Positions 1 through 8,999 are shown, numbered from the stretch's first letter. The stretch: 64,000 nucleotides of DNA from VGBK01 sp043810615 (GCA_043810615.1 JBDROA010000007.1:1-64000); one strand, 5' to 3'. Notes: generated by a model from the sequence alone, not told the origin. Made by a program: numbers and translations.

Positions 1-44
1 GCCAGCTCCTCGGGCATCCGCACCGTGGTGATCCGTCTGGACAT
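1..44 (-). CDS. Ribbon-helix-helix type protein, N-terminal fragment
   Basis: Only the first 14 codons lie in the window. The start ATG is at 44-42 and reads MSRRITTVRMPEELA, the usual opening beta strand of Arc/CopG ribbon-helix-helix antitoxins or regulators. There is no Shine-Dalgarno sequence; a TAGCAT box sits exactly 6 bases upstream, which suggests a leaderless message. The family call rests on this short stretch and could be wrong. The rest of the gene lies left of the window. Confidence 0.45.
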   Translation of the reverse strand, partial: MSRRITTVRMPEEL

Positions 45-50
45 ACCGTC

Positions 51-56
51 ATGCTA
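51..56 (-). promoter_or_regulatory. -10 box (TAGCAT) of a leaderless promoter
   Basis: On the minus strand TAGCAT is followed by 6 bases and then the ATG at 44. This fits the actinobacterial TANNNT -10 element with transcription starting at or beside the start codon. No ribosome binding site is seen. Inference from spacing only. Confidence 0.4.
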
Positions 57-148
57 TCACGCCAGCACGCTCCTGAGTAGCCTTCCGAACGGGAGTCGCG
101 GTCGCGCAGCACAAAGGCAGGCCACCGGATCCCTCGCTACCCCACACC

Positions 149-3100
149 TCACCGGGTCGAGCCAGCCCCCGGTGCCGGGCCATCTGGTCCGGTCCTCCCC
201 AGCAGCCGATCCACCTTATAGCCGGAGCGGTCCTCCGCCCGGGCCAGGGCGGCGACCAGTTCGGCCGCCCGGGCCAGGACCGCCTTGCTCCGGGTGCCGA
301 GCAACCCGCCCGCCACCAGGCCCCGCCCCAGCGAGCGGAACCCGTCGCGGTCGAACCAGGTGAACCCGCCGTGCTGGTGCACCGCCAGCAATTCCGCCAC
401 TTCGGGGTCGGCCAGCACCGCCTCCCCCAACCGGCGCAGGCCCGCCGCCGAGCCGCGGCTCCGGCCCCACTCGCGGGCGACGGCGGCGTGGCGCTCCATC
501 AGGGGAATCACCCGGGCCCAGTCCCCCACCCCTTCCAGGTCCAGGGCGTCCAGGCGCAGCCCGCTCCGGCCGCCGGGGAACAGGCGGACCACGGCCCACA
601 CCACCAGCCAGGCCGGATCGAAGAAAGGCGGCCGGCCGTCGAGGGCGTCGGCCACCTGGGCCATGGTCGCCAGATCCCCCGGGAACTGGGTGAAGGCGCG
701 GCGGCGGTCGCTGTGATGCCCCAGGACGGCGGCTTCGTCCAGCAGGCGCCCCAGGGCGGCCTCCACCTCCGGGTCGGCCGCCTCTATCGTCCCGGAGAGC
801 ACCGGGCGAGCCACCTCCACCAGGTCCCCCAGGGCGGCCCGCAGCGGTTCGGTGCGCATGTCCTCCAGGGCGGCGGCGACGCTCGGGACCGCTCCTCCCT
901 GCAGGCGACGGGCCAGGGTGGCGTAGGCCCCGGTGTGGTCGGCCACCTCCTCGAAGTCGAGGAACACCCGGCACTCGTAGCCGTTGAGGGAGACGAATAG
1001 GCCCTGCTCGCACAGGTCCCGACTGCGGCGCAGGTACTCCCGCCCGCTCGGATGCTCCCGGAACATCACGAAGTCGTCGTGCCCGCCGCGCAGGCCCAGG
1101 CCCTCACCAAGGTGCCGGGTGCGCAGGCCACCCACCGCCTTATCGCGATAGGGAACGGAGCGGTGCACCCACCCCGAGGCGCCGTCGTACCGATTGTTGT
1201 AGACGACGAGCGAGGCCCGGCCCTCGACCCGATTGCTGTGCGCGAAGACGCTCTCCGCCACCGCCCCCCCGGAGGCGGCCTCGTAGAGCAGGAACTCGGC
1301 GGCTTCGGCAAACTGGCGGCGCCGGTGCAACAGGGGGAATATCTCCCGCCGGTGCCGCTCCACCAGGCCGGTGTCGGGCCGTTCCTCCCAGCGGGCCCGG
1401 CGGTACTCCATGCCGTAGCGCTCCCGGAACCCCTCCACCTGGCCGTGGCCGAACATAGGGAGGCCGGGCAGGGTGCACATCAGGCTGCACACCCCGAAGT
1501 ACTTGTCCCCGGTGCCGAACTGGGCGGCGGCGGTCTCCTCGTCGGGGTTGTTCATGAAGTTGACGAAGCGCTTCAGGATCTCCGGGTCGAACTCGAGGAC
1601 GTTGCGCATCAGTCGGCGGTAGTCGGCGTTGCTCTCCGTCGAGGTCATGTGCATGAAGGCGCTGTTGTAGACCCGGTGCATCCCCAGGGTGCGCACGAAG
1701 TAGCCCTCCAGCATCCAGAAGGCCTCGGCCAGGAGCAGAGTGTCGGGGGCCTCGGCGGCCACCCGGTCCACCACTTCCCGCCAGAACTCGTCGGGCATGT
1801 GGCGGGCGAATTCCTCGTCGGTCATGCCCTGCGCCGCCCGGGAGGGGATGGCCCCGCCGGTGCCGGGGGCGGGGAACCACAGCCGCTGCACGTGCCGGCG
1901 GGCCAGGGTCCTGGCGGCGTCGAAGCGGATGATGGGGAACTGCCGCGCCACGTGGAGGATGGTGCGGATCACCGCCTCCCGCACCTCGGGGAGCAGGTAG
2001 TTCAGTTGGGCGGTGTCGTTCCACGGCATCGAGGTCCCGTCGTTGCCGTGGTAGATGAAGTGCTCCGTCCCGGTGTGGCGGTCGAGGCGGCGGAAAACCA
2101 CGGCGGCGTCGGTGCCGTCCCAGTAATGGTCCTCGATCTGGATGCCCACCCGGGGGTCGCTTGACAGGTCGGGGCCGGTGAAGGAGTAACCGGGGTACGG
2201 GGGCCGAGGCAGGGAGAGGAACCAATCGGGGTGCTCGACCACCCAGCGCCCGTCGATGCCGACGTGGTTGGGCACCATGTCGCTCGCCAGGCGCAGACCC
2301 CGCGCCCAGGCGCGGCGGCGCAGGTCCTCCAGGGCCTCCGGGCCGCCCAGGTCGGCGGCCACCTGGTATTCGAAAAGGGCGTAAGCCGAGGCCACGGCGT
2401 CGGGGTTGCCCCGCAGGTGCTTGAGGCGTCGCGAGGCCTCGCTCCGCTCCCAAACGCCGATCAGCCACAGGCCCGTGAAACCGGCGGCGGCCAGTGCCTC
2501 CAGTTCCTCGTCGGGGATCTGGTCGAGGCGCTGCACCGGGCGGCCGTACCGGCGGGCCAACTGGTCGAGCCACACGTGGGTGCTCTTGGCGATCAGCACC
2601 AGGCGGGGCATCCAGGAGCGATCCTCGCTGAACCGCTCGTACTCCCCCGCCCCCCGCAGCGCGGCGGCGTCGAGCACCGGCGAGGGGCCGGGCGGCCCGA
2701 CGGCCCGAAAGGCGCGTTCCTCGGCGAACAGGTCCAGGGTGCGCAGGATCCGCGTCAGCAGCCCGGCGAAGCCGTCCCCCAGCAGCCCGCCCCAATTCGC
2801 CCGGATGTACTCCAGTTGCCCGATCAGCGAAGTGGGGCTCGACCGCATGGGGGCGCGCAGGGTGTCGAACAGCGAAGCCCCTCCCGGGCCCAACGCCGGC
2901 AGCCCGGCGAAGAAGGTCTCCAGGGCGGCGATGGCTTCGGGATACGCGGTGGCCTGCTCCAGGGGAGCGTCGTCGTGCAGGTCGCGGAAACGGGTGAAGG
3001 CCGGGTTCTCGTTGGCCAGGCGAAGCATGATCAGTTCTTCGAGGGCCAGCGCCGCGTTGGGCAGCCCGCCGGTCCTGCCCGCCAGGTGCTCGGCGGCGGT

Positions 3101-3529
3101 GCACTCGGCGCGGAAGACCGCGGTGGACGGAAAGCCGGCGGCGAAGGCGAGCAGCAGGCGCCCGGCCTCGCCGGCGAGGCGCTCCTCCAGGTGGGCCGCC
3201 GCCTCGGCCAGGCCCTTCCCGTCACCAGCGGCGGCCTGCCGGGCGATCAGGTAGCGCAGGACCTCCTGGATGAGAGCGGCGGCGGCCAGGTCCCCGGCCC
3301 ACACCGCCTGCTCCGGGAAGCGGGCCGCCTCCCGCACCCGGTTCATGGCCGCCGCCACCTCCTGGGCGGCCTCACCCCCCACGGTGAGCGGCCCGGTGGC
3401 GGCGAAGTAGGCGTCTTCGATCTCGTAACCGGCCCGCGCCTCCGCCGCCACCTGAAAGGCGCGCGCCCCTTCGACGGCGGCGGGGCTCAGCGCGGCATCA
3501 TCGGGCCGGGAGTCCTCGGCTCGGGCCAT
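149..3529 (-). CDS. Large GH13 alpha-amylase-family enzyme
   Basis: A 1126-residue, apparently cytoplasmic glycoside hydrolase family 13 protein (no signal peptide), acting on alpha-glucans or trehalose/maltose-type sugars. The GH13 barrel occupies about residues 300-760. Region I is DMVPNH (about 417-422), region II is IIRFDA with nucleophile Asp about 537, region III is LLLAEAF with acid/base Glu about 602, and region IV is NFMNNPDEE with Asp about 663. The histidine that normally precedes the region IV Asp (NHD) is absent. The first 300 residues and last 350 are helical and match no domain I can name. ATG 3529 is preceded by TAGGCT 9 bases away and no clear Shine-Dalgarno. It lies 50 bases downstream of the FeoB-like gene, so read-through is possible. 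Substrate unknown. Confidence 0.85.
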   Translation of the reverse strand: MARAEDSRPDDAALSPAAVEGARAFQVAAEARAGYEIEDAYFAATGPLTVGGEAAQEVAAAMNRVREAARFPEQAVWAGDLAAAALIQEVLRYLIARQAAAGDGKGLAEAAAHLEERLAGEAGRLLLAFAAGFPSTAVFRAECTAAEHLAGRTGGLPNAALALEELIMLRLANENPAFTRFRDLHDDAPLEQATAYPEAIAALETFFAGLPALGPGGASLFDTLRAPMRSSPTSLIGQLEYIRANWGGLLGDGFAGLLTRILRTLDLFAEERAFRAVGPPGPSPVLDAAALRGAGEYERFSEDRSWMPRLVLIAKSTHVWLDQLARRYGRPVQRLDQIPDEELEALAAAGFTGLWLIGVWERSEASRRLKHLRGNPDAVASAYALFEYQVAADLGGPEALEDLRRRAWARGLRLASDMVPNHVGIDGRWVVEHPDWFLSLPRPPYPGYSFTGPDLSSDPRVGIQIEDHYWDGTDAAVVFRRLDRHTGTEHFIYHGNDGTSMPWNDTAQLNYLLPEVREAVIRTILHVARQFPIIRFDAARTLARRHVQRLWFPAPGTGGAIPSRAAQGMTDEEFARHMPDEFWREVVDRVAAEAPDTLLLAEAFWMLEGYFVRTLGMHRVYNSAFMHMTSTESNADYRRLMRNVLEFDPEILKRFVNFMNNPDEETAAAQFGTGDKYFGVCSLMCTLPGLPMFGHGQVEGFRERYGMEYRRARWEERPDTGLVERHRREIFPLLHRRRQFAEAAEFLLYEAASGGAVAESVFAHSNRVEGRASLVVYNNRYDGASGWVHRSVPYRDKAVGGLRTRHLGEGLGLRGGHDDFVMFREHPSGREYLRRSRDLCEQGLFVSLNGYECRVFLDFEEVADHTGAYATLARRLQGGAVPSVAAALEDMRTEPLRAALGDLVEVARPVLSGTIEAADPEVEAALGRLLDEAAVLGHHSDRRRAFTQFPGDLATMAQVADALDGRPPFFDPAWLVVWAVVRLFPGGRSGLRLDALDLEGVGDWARVIPLMERHAAVAREWGRSRGSAAGLRRLGEAVLADPEVAELLAVHQHGGFTWFDRDGFRSLGRGLVAGGLLGTRSKAVLARAAELVAALARAEDRSGYKVDRLLGRTGPDGPAPGAGSTR

Positions 3530-3579
3530 GGTGGCGTCAGCCTAAACGGGCCGGGCCGGCGAGTCCCCGCAGGCGAACC

Positions 3580-4995
3580 TCAGCCGAGGCCCGTCCAGAG
3601 GCCCATCTGGTACACCAGCGTGGCCAGCACCCAGGCCACGGCCCCCTGCCCCACGGCACCGGCCAGCATCCAGCGGTTCCCTAGTTCGCTCCGGATGGTG
3701 GCCAGCGTGGCGGCACAAGGGGTGTAGAGGAGGACGAAGACCATGAAGGCCAGGGCGGCGAGGGCGCCGTGGCCCCCGCTGCTCGCCTCGAAGAGGTGGC
3801 GCACCGAGTCGAGCAGGGCGGTCCACCCGGCCCCCGTCTCCCCGTTCCCGATGGGGATGCCGACGATCCCGGGCACCGCCTCCAGGGAGTGCCGGCCGGC
3901 TGCCAGAAAGCCCCAGCCGATGTCGCCCAGGTCGGAGAGGAATCCGCCTCCGGCCGCATCATCCGCCGTTCCCTCGTCCACCCCGGTCACCTGGGCCAGG
4001 GTGCTGACGATGACTTCTTTGGCCACCAGGCCGCCGGCCAGAGCCCCGGCCTGCTCCCAGGTGCCGGCGCCCAGAGGCTGCAGCAGGGGAGCCGCCAGCC
4101 GCCCCGCCCCGGCGAACGCCGAGTCCTCCACCTCGACGGACGCAAAACCCGCCCCGCCCCGCACCGGGATGGCGAGCAGCAGCCAGACGACCATGCTGGC
4201 GAACAGGATCACCGTCCCGGCGGTCTTGACGAACGAGACGGTCCGGGCCGCCGCCAGCGTCCCCACCCGCCGCAGCCGGGGGCGGCGCAGGGGGGGCGGT
4301 TCCAGGGTGAAGCGGGGACGGGCCGGGGAGCGCAGCAGGGTGCGCGACAGCACCGCACCCACCACCACCGCCACCACGATGCCGCCCAGGTACAAGGCGA
4401 ACACCACCGTCCCCTGGTGGCTGCCGAAGAACACCGCCGCCATCAGGACATACACCGGCAGCCGGGCGCCGCAGGACATGAAGGGCACCAGCAGGCCGGT
4501 CAGGATGCGGTCGCGCCGCGACTCCAGCGAGCGGGTGGCCAGCACTGCCGGCACCGTGCAGCCGAACCCCATCACCATGGGGAGGAAGGCCGCCCCGGGG
4601 AGACCCACCACACGCATGACCCCGGTGGTGAACATCCCGGAGCGCATCATGTAGCCCGAGTCCTCCAGCAAGGCGAGAGCCGAGTACAAGACGAGCAGCA
4701 CGGGCACGAACGCCAGGACCCCCCCCACCCCGGCCAGGATGCCGTCCACCACCAGGCTCTCCACCCACCCGCCGCCGACGCCCACCAGGCCCAGGAGGGA
4801 AACGCACCACCGCGCCACCGGGCCGCTCACCACCTCGCTCACCCACCCCACGTAGGGGGTGGCCACATCGGTGACCAGGCGGAACATGACCCACACCACC
4901 GCCAGGAACAGCGGCAGGCCGAGGATGCGGTGGGTGAGCAGGCGCCCCAGACGGCCCGTCCTCTCGCTGTGAGTCCGCGCCCCGATGACCTTCAT
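3580..4995 (-). CDS. feoB: FeoB-like ferrous iron transporter lacking the G domain
   Basis: A 471-residue polytopic membrane protein equivalent to the transmembrane half of FeoB. It carries both Gate-type repeats and the family signature GFGCTVPAVLATR followed by PFMSCGARLPVY. The protein starts directly with the membrane part: no G1 GxxGxGKS motif or other GTPase motif occurs in it or upstream, whereas canonical FeoB has about 270 residues of cytosolic G domain first. Start ATG 4995 overlaps the stop of the DtxR-type gene as ATGA, which fixes the start and implies translational coupling. The open frame extends further 5' but there it is only antisense-quality sequence inside the regulator gene. 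Likely regulated by the coupled repressor. Fe2+ transport is inferred from family; another divalent metal is possible. Confidence 0.85.
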   Translation of the reverse strand: MKVIGARTHSERTGRLGRLLTHRILGLPLFLAVVWVMFRLVTDVATPYVGWVSEVVSGPVARWCVSLLGLVGVGGGWVESLVVDGILAGVGGVLAFVPVLLVLYSALALLEDSGYMMRSGMFTTGVMRVVGLPGAAFLPMVMGFGCTVPAVLATRSLESRRDRILTGLLVPFMSCGARLPVYVLMAAVFFGSHQGTVVFALYLGGIVVAVVVGAVLSRTLLRSPARPRFTLEPPPLRRPRLRRVGTLAAARTVSFVKTAGTVILFASMVVWLLLAIPVRGGAGFASVEVEDSAFAGAGRLAAPLLQPLGAGTWEQAGALAGGLVAKEVIVSTLAQVTGVDEGTADDAAGGGFLSDLGDIGWGFLAAGRHSLEAVPGIVGIPIGNGETGAGWTALLDSVRHLFEASSGGHGALAALAFMVFVLLYTPCAATLATIRSELGNRWMLAGAVGQGAVAWVLATLVYQMGLWTGLG

Positions 4996-5477
4996 GGACG
5001 CGCCCGGCCCCGGGAGGCCGCGGCGTGCGACGAGGGCGGGATGGACTGCCCCAGCGGACCCACCGCCGGGTCGCCCAGGAATTGCCCGAGGCGGTCGGCG
5101 GCCTCGGGCGGGGTGACGTGCTCCAATCCGCAGGCGAGGGCGTCCGCTTCCTCCGGGGCGAAGCCCAGGTGCCGCACCAAGAAGGCGGCCCACAGGCGAC
5201 GGCCCCGCAGCACCCGCCACGCCGCCTGCCGCCCGGCCGCCGTCAGGGAGACACCGTGGTAGGGGTGGTACTCCACCAGACCCCGCTCCCCCAGGCGGCG
5301 CACCATCTGGTTGGCCGACACCGGCGAGATCGCCAGCGCCTGGGCCAGGTCGGCCAGGGGCAGAGGCGAGGGACGGCCCTCCTCCTCGGCCACCGCCACG
5401 GTCATGAGGTACATCTCCTCGCTGGGGGTGGTGCTCGCCTCGGCGCTCGCGCTCCCCGACCCGGAATCTTTAGGCAT
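4992..5477 (-). CDS. DtxR/MntR-family metal-dependent repressor
   Basis: A 161-residue regulator with the DtxR N-terminal opening TTPSEEMYLM, a winged helix (ALAISPVSANQMVRRLGERGLVEY) split here over about residues 47-70, and a metal-binding/dimerisation region (helix with LWAAFLVRHLGF and LEHVTPPEAADRL). It would bind Fe2+ or Mn2+ and repress the coupled feoB-like gene, whose start overlaps its stop. The C-terminal SH3-like domain of IdeR/DtxR is missing, as in short MntR-type members. ATG 5477 has no Shine-Dalgarno, but TAATCT lies 6 bases upstream, so a leaderless transcript is likely. A 24-base palindrome covers the start codon and -10 box, which suggests autoregulation. Confidence 0.85.
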   Translation of the reverse strand: MPKDSGSGSASAEASTTPSEEMYLMTVAVAEEEGRPSPLPLADLAQALAISPVSANQMVRRLGERGLVEYHPYHGVSLTAAGRQAAWRVLRGRRLWAAFLVRHLGFAPEEADALACGLEHVTPPEAADRLGQFLGDPAVGPLGQSIPPSSHAAASRGRARP

Positions 5478-5488
5478 CCCTAAAGATT
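5465..5488. promoter_or_regulatory. Palindromic operator over the DtxR-gene start and -10 box
   Basis: Two perfect 10-base arms (AATCTTTAGG at 5465-5474 and its complement at 5479-5488) are separated by 4 bases. The core TTTAGG/CCTAAA resembles DtxR-type half-sites, though the usual 9-base spacing of IdeR boxes is not kept. The palindrome covers the start codon (5475-5477) and most of the minus-strand -10 box TAATCT (5484-5489). A third half-site TTTAGG is at 5510-5515. Autorepression is inferred. Confidence 0.6.
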
Positions 5489-5489
5489 A
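5484..5489 (-). promoter_or_regulatory. -10 box (TAATCT) of the regulator-feoB operon, leaderless
   Basis: The minus strand reads TAATCT, then TTAGGG, then the ATG at 5477. The 6-base gap puts transcription start at or next to the A of ATG. The upstream 200 bases (5489-5698) hold no gene that I can see. Confidence 0.5.
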
Positions 5490-5698
5490 TCGGGGCGCCG
5501 CGCCTGCCTTTAGGGCCGAACGTCCCGGGTTGGGCGGTCGGCGCCCGGGCGACCCTCATGTGGCGCCCATGGGCGAGCCACCGGAGGCAGGATGGTCGAC
5601 CTCAGCGGCGTCGGCATCACCAACGTCGCCAACGTGTACCGCAACGGTGACCGCGGCCGGGCCGCGCCCCGACTGAGAGGGCGCAACCGGGATCCGGT

Positions 5699-6874
5699 TC
5701 AGTGGGTGAGCACCCGGCGCAGCCGCCAGGTGGCCACCACCAGGAAGCAGGCGGCAAAGGCGGCCAGCACCCCCAGCTGCGGGAGGATGTCGAGCAGGCT
5801 GCCGTCCCGGCGTACGAGCTCGGCGAAGGCATCGATGGCCCAGGCGTGCGGGGTGAAGCGGGCGATGGCCTGCATAGTGTCGGGGAAGAGCTCGATGGGA
5901 ACCATGGCCCCCCCTACCGCTGCCAGCCCCAGCCCCAGCAACACGCCCAGGCCTCCGGCCTGCTGCTCGTTGCGGAAGAGGGCCCCGGAGAGCATCGCCG
6001 CCCCGGACCCCACCAGGGCGAACATCACCACCACCGCAATCGCCCCCAGCGGATCGCCCCAGTTGACCCCGAAGACGAGCAGGGTCCCCACCATGATGTA
6101 GACGCCCTGCACCATGGCCACCCCGAACCGGCCGGCCACCTCCCCGCCCAGGATGACCCCGGAGGAGGTGGGGGTGGAGAGCATGCGCCGCGCCACCCCC
6201 AGGCGGCGGGTGAGGATCAGGTCGGCGGCCCCGGCCAGCGAGGTGAGGAACATGAATAGCGCCAACTGGGAGCCGGCCCCCAGGTCGAAAGCGCCCAGGT
6301 TCTCGAAGTCTTCGAATACCGAGTCCCCGGCCTGGCGGTAAGTCACGGTGATGCTCGGCTCCCGAGCCGCCAGCGCCTGGGCCACCGCCAGGGCGTCGGC
6401 GAAGGAGGCCACCCCCTTTCCCGCCGCGAAGCGGGCCGCCCGGATCGGCCGGGCCTGTGCCCCCACGACGTCGGCCACCGTCTCGCGGGCGAGCATCCCG
6501 TTTTCGTCGTCGCGGCAGGCCACGAAACCCACCTCCACCGACCCGCCACCCGTGAGGGCGGCGTCGTAGCCCTCCGGGACCAGCACCCCGGCGTTCACCT
6601 GGCCCCGTTGGACTGCCTCGGTGAGCGCCTCCGGCGAGTCGTAGCGGACCACGCTGATGTCGTCGAGGCCGTCGAGGCCGCTCACCAGGGCCGAAGCCAG
6701 CGGGCCCTCGTCACCGGCGACGTGCACTCCCACCCGGGCGTCGAAGCCGCCGCCGAACATCATCCCCAGGAGCAGGATGATGAACAACGGGAAGACGAAG
6801 ACGAAGAAGATGTTGGTCCGCTGGCGCAGCATCCGCACCGTGTTCACCCACCCGATGGCGAGCACCTTCTTCAC
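5699..6874 (-). CDS. ABC-2 type transporter permease
   Basis: A 391-residue membrane subunit of an ABC exporter. It has one N-terminal transmembrane helix (FFVFVFPLFIILLLGMMF), an extracytoplasmic region of about 150 residues, then five or six C-terminal helices, the YhgE/YbhR-like ABC-2 layout. GTG 6874 overlaps the stop of the preceding permease gene as GTGA, which sets the start. It would pair with that permease and the ATPase at 8055-8999 to form a heterodimeric exporter of unknown substrate (drug or lipid-like export is usual). The open frame continues far upstream but there it is a shadow of the neighbouring gene. Confidence 0.85.
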   Translation of the reverse strand: MKKVLAIGWVNTVRMLRQRTNIFFVFVFPLFIILLLGMMFGGGFDARVGVHVAGDEGPLASALVSGLDGLDDISVVRYDSPEALTEAVQRGQVNAGVLVPEGYDAALTGGGSVEVGFVACRDDENGMLARETVADVVGAQARPIRAARFAAGKGVASFADALAVAQALAAREPSITVTYRQAGDSVFEDFENLGAFDLGAGSQLALFMFLTSLAGAADLILTRRLGVARRMLSTPTSSGVILGGEVAGRFGVAMVQGVYIMVGTLLVFGVNWGDPLGAIAVVVMFALVGSGAAMLSGALFRNEQQAGGLGVLLGLGLAAVGGAMVPIELFPDTMQAIARFTPHAWAIDAFAELVRRDGSLLDILPQLGVLAAFAACFLVVATWRLRRVLTH

Positions 6875-8052
6875 GGCGCCAGCACCTTCGCCATGCGGAG
6901 CTGGGCCAGGCCCCCGGTGACCAGACCGAAAAGCGCCACGTAGAGGGCGGCGGGGAACACCGCGCTCACGCCGCCTCCGGCGGCGAGATCCCCCAGGCCC
7001 CGCAGGAACCAGGCGTGCGGGGTGATCAGGCTGAGCTTCCCGATGAAGCCCCCCATCTGCGAGACGGGGAAGAACGACCCGCCGAGCATGGCGAGCACGA
7101 AGCCGATGACCACCTGAAGGTTGCCCGCCTGCTCGGCGGTGCGGGCGAAGGCGGCCACCACGAACATCACCCCCATGGCGGCGATCACCCCGGCCAGGAC
7201 CATGACCGCCACCCCGAGGGAGTTGCCCCACGAGGCGCCCAGCAGCACCGTCGTGCCCACGGCGAGCACCGCCATGCTCACGACCCCCAGGACGAAGGAA
7301 GTGAGGGCCTTGCCGGCCACGATGGAGCGGCGCGAGATGGGGGCGGCGAGCAGGCGGCCCAGGGTCCCGTTCTCCCGCTCCTCGAGGAGGCCGAGGACGC
7401 CGAACTGCACGGTGAGAAAGAGGAAGAGGATGCCCATGGCCGCCGAGTAGTAGGTGCCCGAGGACAGCTCCTTCGAGTTCTTCGTGTCCTCCACCAGGCC
7501 GAGGGGGTCGGGCACCGCCCTGGCGTCGGCCACGAGAGCCTCGGCCTCGCCCGCCTCGGGCGAGCGCCCGAGCGCGGTGAAGTAGGTCCCCAGCGACACC
7601 CCCACACCGTTGATCTCGCCCACGAACTTCCCGGCCACCGACCGGGCCACCTGGCCGGCGATGGGGCTGTTCACGTTGGCCACCACCTCGATGGCCGTGG
7701 TGCCGCCTCCCTCGGCGGCGGCGCTGAAACCCGCCGGGATGACGAAGGCGGCGTCGACCTTGCCGTCGGCGGCCATCTGCCGGACGAGCTCGGCCGAGGC
7801 CACTTCCTCGACGGCGAACACCCCCCTCTCGCCGAGCGGGGCCAGCACCTGGTCGACGAAGAGGCGCGCCGTCGGCCCGCCATCGTCGTCGGCCACGCCG
7901 AAGCTCACGTTCAGGGCGTTGTCGGCGATACCGGAGAAGAGCAGGCTGAAGATGGCCGCCAGCCCCAGGGGGGCCACGATCCCCCACAGGTAGGCGCTGC
8001 GGTCGCGCAACCGCTGACGCAGATCCTTGAGGGCGATCCGCAGCGCAGCCAT
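6871..8052 (-). CDS. ABC-2 type transporter permease
   Basis: A 393-residue ABC-2 permease with the same layout as its downstream neighbour: an N-terminal helix (LWGIVAPLGLAAIFSLLF), a periplasmic-side domain, then six helices. It contains the LLEERENGTLGRLLAAPISR segment typical of the intracellular coupling helix in this family. ATG 8052 begins 2 bases after the stop of the ATPase gene, and its end overlaps the next permease by 4 bases, so the three genes form one operon. Confidence 0.88.
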   Translation of the reverse strand: MAALRIALKDLRQRLRDRSAYLWGIVAPLGLAAIFSLLFSGIADNALNVSFGVADDDGGPTARLFVDQVLAPLGERGVFAVEEVASAELVRQMAADGKVDAAFVIPAGFSAAAEGGGTTAIEVVANVNSPIAGQVARSVAGKFVGEINGVGVSLGTYFTALGRSPEAGEAEALVADARAVPDPLGLVEDTKNSKELSSGTYYSAAMGILFLFLTVQFGVLGLLEERENGTLGRLLAAPISRRSIVAGKALTSFVLGVVSMAVLAVGTTVLLGASWGNSLGVAVMVLAGVIAAMGVMFVVAAFARTAEQAGNLQVVIGFVLAMLGGSFFPVSQMGGFIGKLSLITPHAWFLRGLGDLAAGGGVSAVFPAALYVALFGLVTGGLAQLRMAKVLAP

Positions 8053-8054
8053 GG

Positions 8055-8999
8055 CTACTCGCGCAGCGCCTTGCCGGTCAGGTGGAGGAACACCGCCTCG
8101 AGATTGGGCTCGTCCACCTCGACGGAGTGGATCGACACCCCGGCCCCAGTGGCGGCGCCCAGGATGGCGGTCAGGGCCCGGTCGGCGCCGTCGACGATGA
8201 GGTCGATGCGCTCCTCGCCGGCGGTGACCCCTTCGACGCCGGGCACCGCCCGCAGTGCCTCCAGCGCGCCCAAGAGGTGCCCGGAGGCGGTGAGCCGCAC
8301 CTTGTCCCGCTCCCCCACCAGGCGGACCAGTTCCGCCCGGGTGCCCTCGGCCTTGATCTCGCCCTCGTCGATGATGCCCACCCGGTCGCAGAGACGCTCC
8401 GCCTCCTCCATGTAGTGAGTGGTGTACAGCACCGCCATCCCCTCGGCACTCAACTGCTCCACACTCTCCAGAATGGCATTGCGGCTCTGCGGGTCCACCC
8501 CCACGGTGGGTTCGTCGAGCATGAGCAGGCGGGGCTTGTGGAGCAGGCCGATTCCGATGTTCAGGCGGCGCTTCATGCCCCCGGAGAACTCACCGGAGCG
8601 GTCCTTGGCCCGCTCCTTGAGGCCGATGGTCTCGAGGACCTCATCGACCCGGGCGGAAAGCTCCCGGCCCGCCAGGCCGTACAGGTGCCCGAAGAACACC
8701 AGGTTCTCCCGGGCGCTGAGGTCGGGGTAGATGGCGATGTCCTGGGGGACGTAGCCGATGGCCGCCTTGGCGTCGGTGGAGGTGATGCGGATCTCCCGCC
8801 CGTCCACCAGCACCTCCCCGGCGTCGCTCTCCAGCAGGCCGATGGCCATGGAGATGGTGGTCGTCTTGCCGGCGCCGTTGGGGCCGAGCAGGCCGTAGGT
8901 CTCTCCTTCGGCGATGTGGAAGGAGACGTCCTTGACGGCGACCAGATCCTTGAAGGCTTTGCGCAAGCCCCGCGCCTCGAGCACCAGGCGGCGTTCCAA
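8055..8999 (-). CDS. ABC transporter ATP-binding protein
   Basis: A 314-residue ABC ATPase: Walker A GPNGAGKTTT (about 39-48), signature FSGGMKRR, Walker B LLMLDEPTVGVDP and H-loop TTHYMEEAE, followed by a C-terminal DUF4162-like extension seen in drug/antibiotic exporters (DrrA, NatA types). The start chosen is TTG 8999 because AGGAGG (9012-9007) sits 7 bases before it; an in-frame ATG at 9044 has no such site. The gene heads an operon with the two permeases and is divergent from a second ABC cluster beginning at 9125. Confidence 0.88.
   Translation of the reverse strand: MERRLVLEARGLRKAFKDLVAVKDVSFHIAEGETYGLLGPNGAGKTTTISMAIGLLESDAGEVLVDGREIRITSTDAKAAIGYVPQDIAIYPDLSARENLVFFGHLYGLAGRELSARVDEVLETIGLKERAKDRSGEFSGGMKRRLNIGIGLLHKPRLLMLDEPTVGVDPQSRNAILESVEQLSAEGMAVLYTTHYMEEAERLCDRVGIIDEGEIKAEGTRAELVRLVGERDKVRLTASGHLLGALEALRAVPGVEGVTAGEERIDLIVDGADRALTAILGAATGAGVSIHSVEVDEPNLEAVFLHLTGKALRE

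Noticed and set aside
4996..5220. N-terminal extension of the FeoB-like protein that might have been a G domain
   Set aside because: The 75 extra residues lie inside the DtxR gene, have no GTPase motif and are Gly/Arg/Pro-rich; the ATGA overlap marks the true start.
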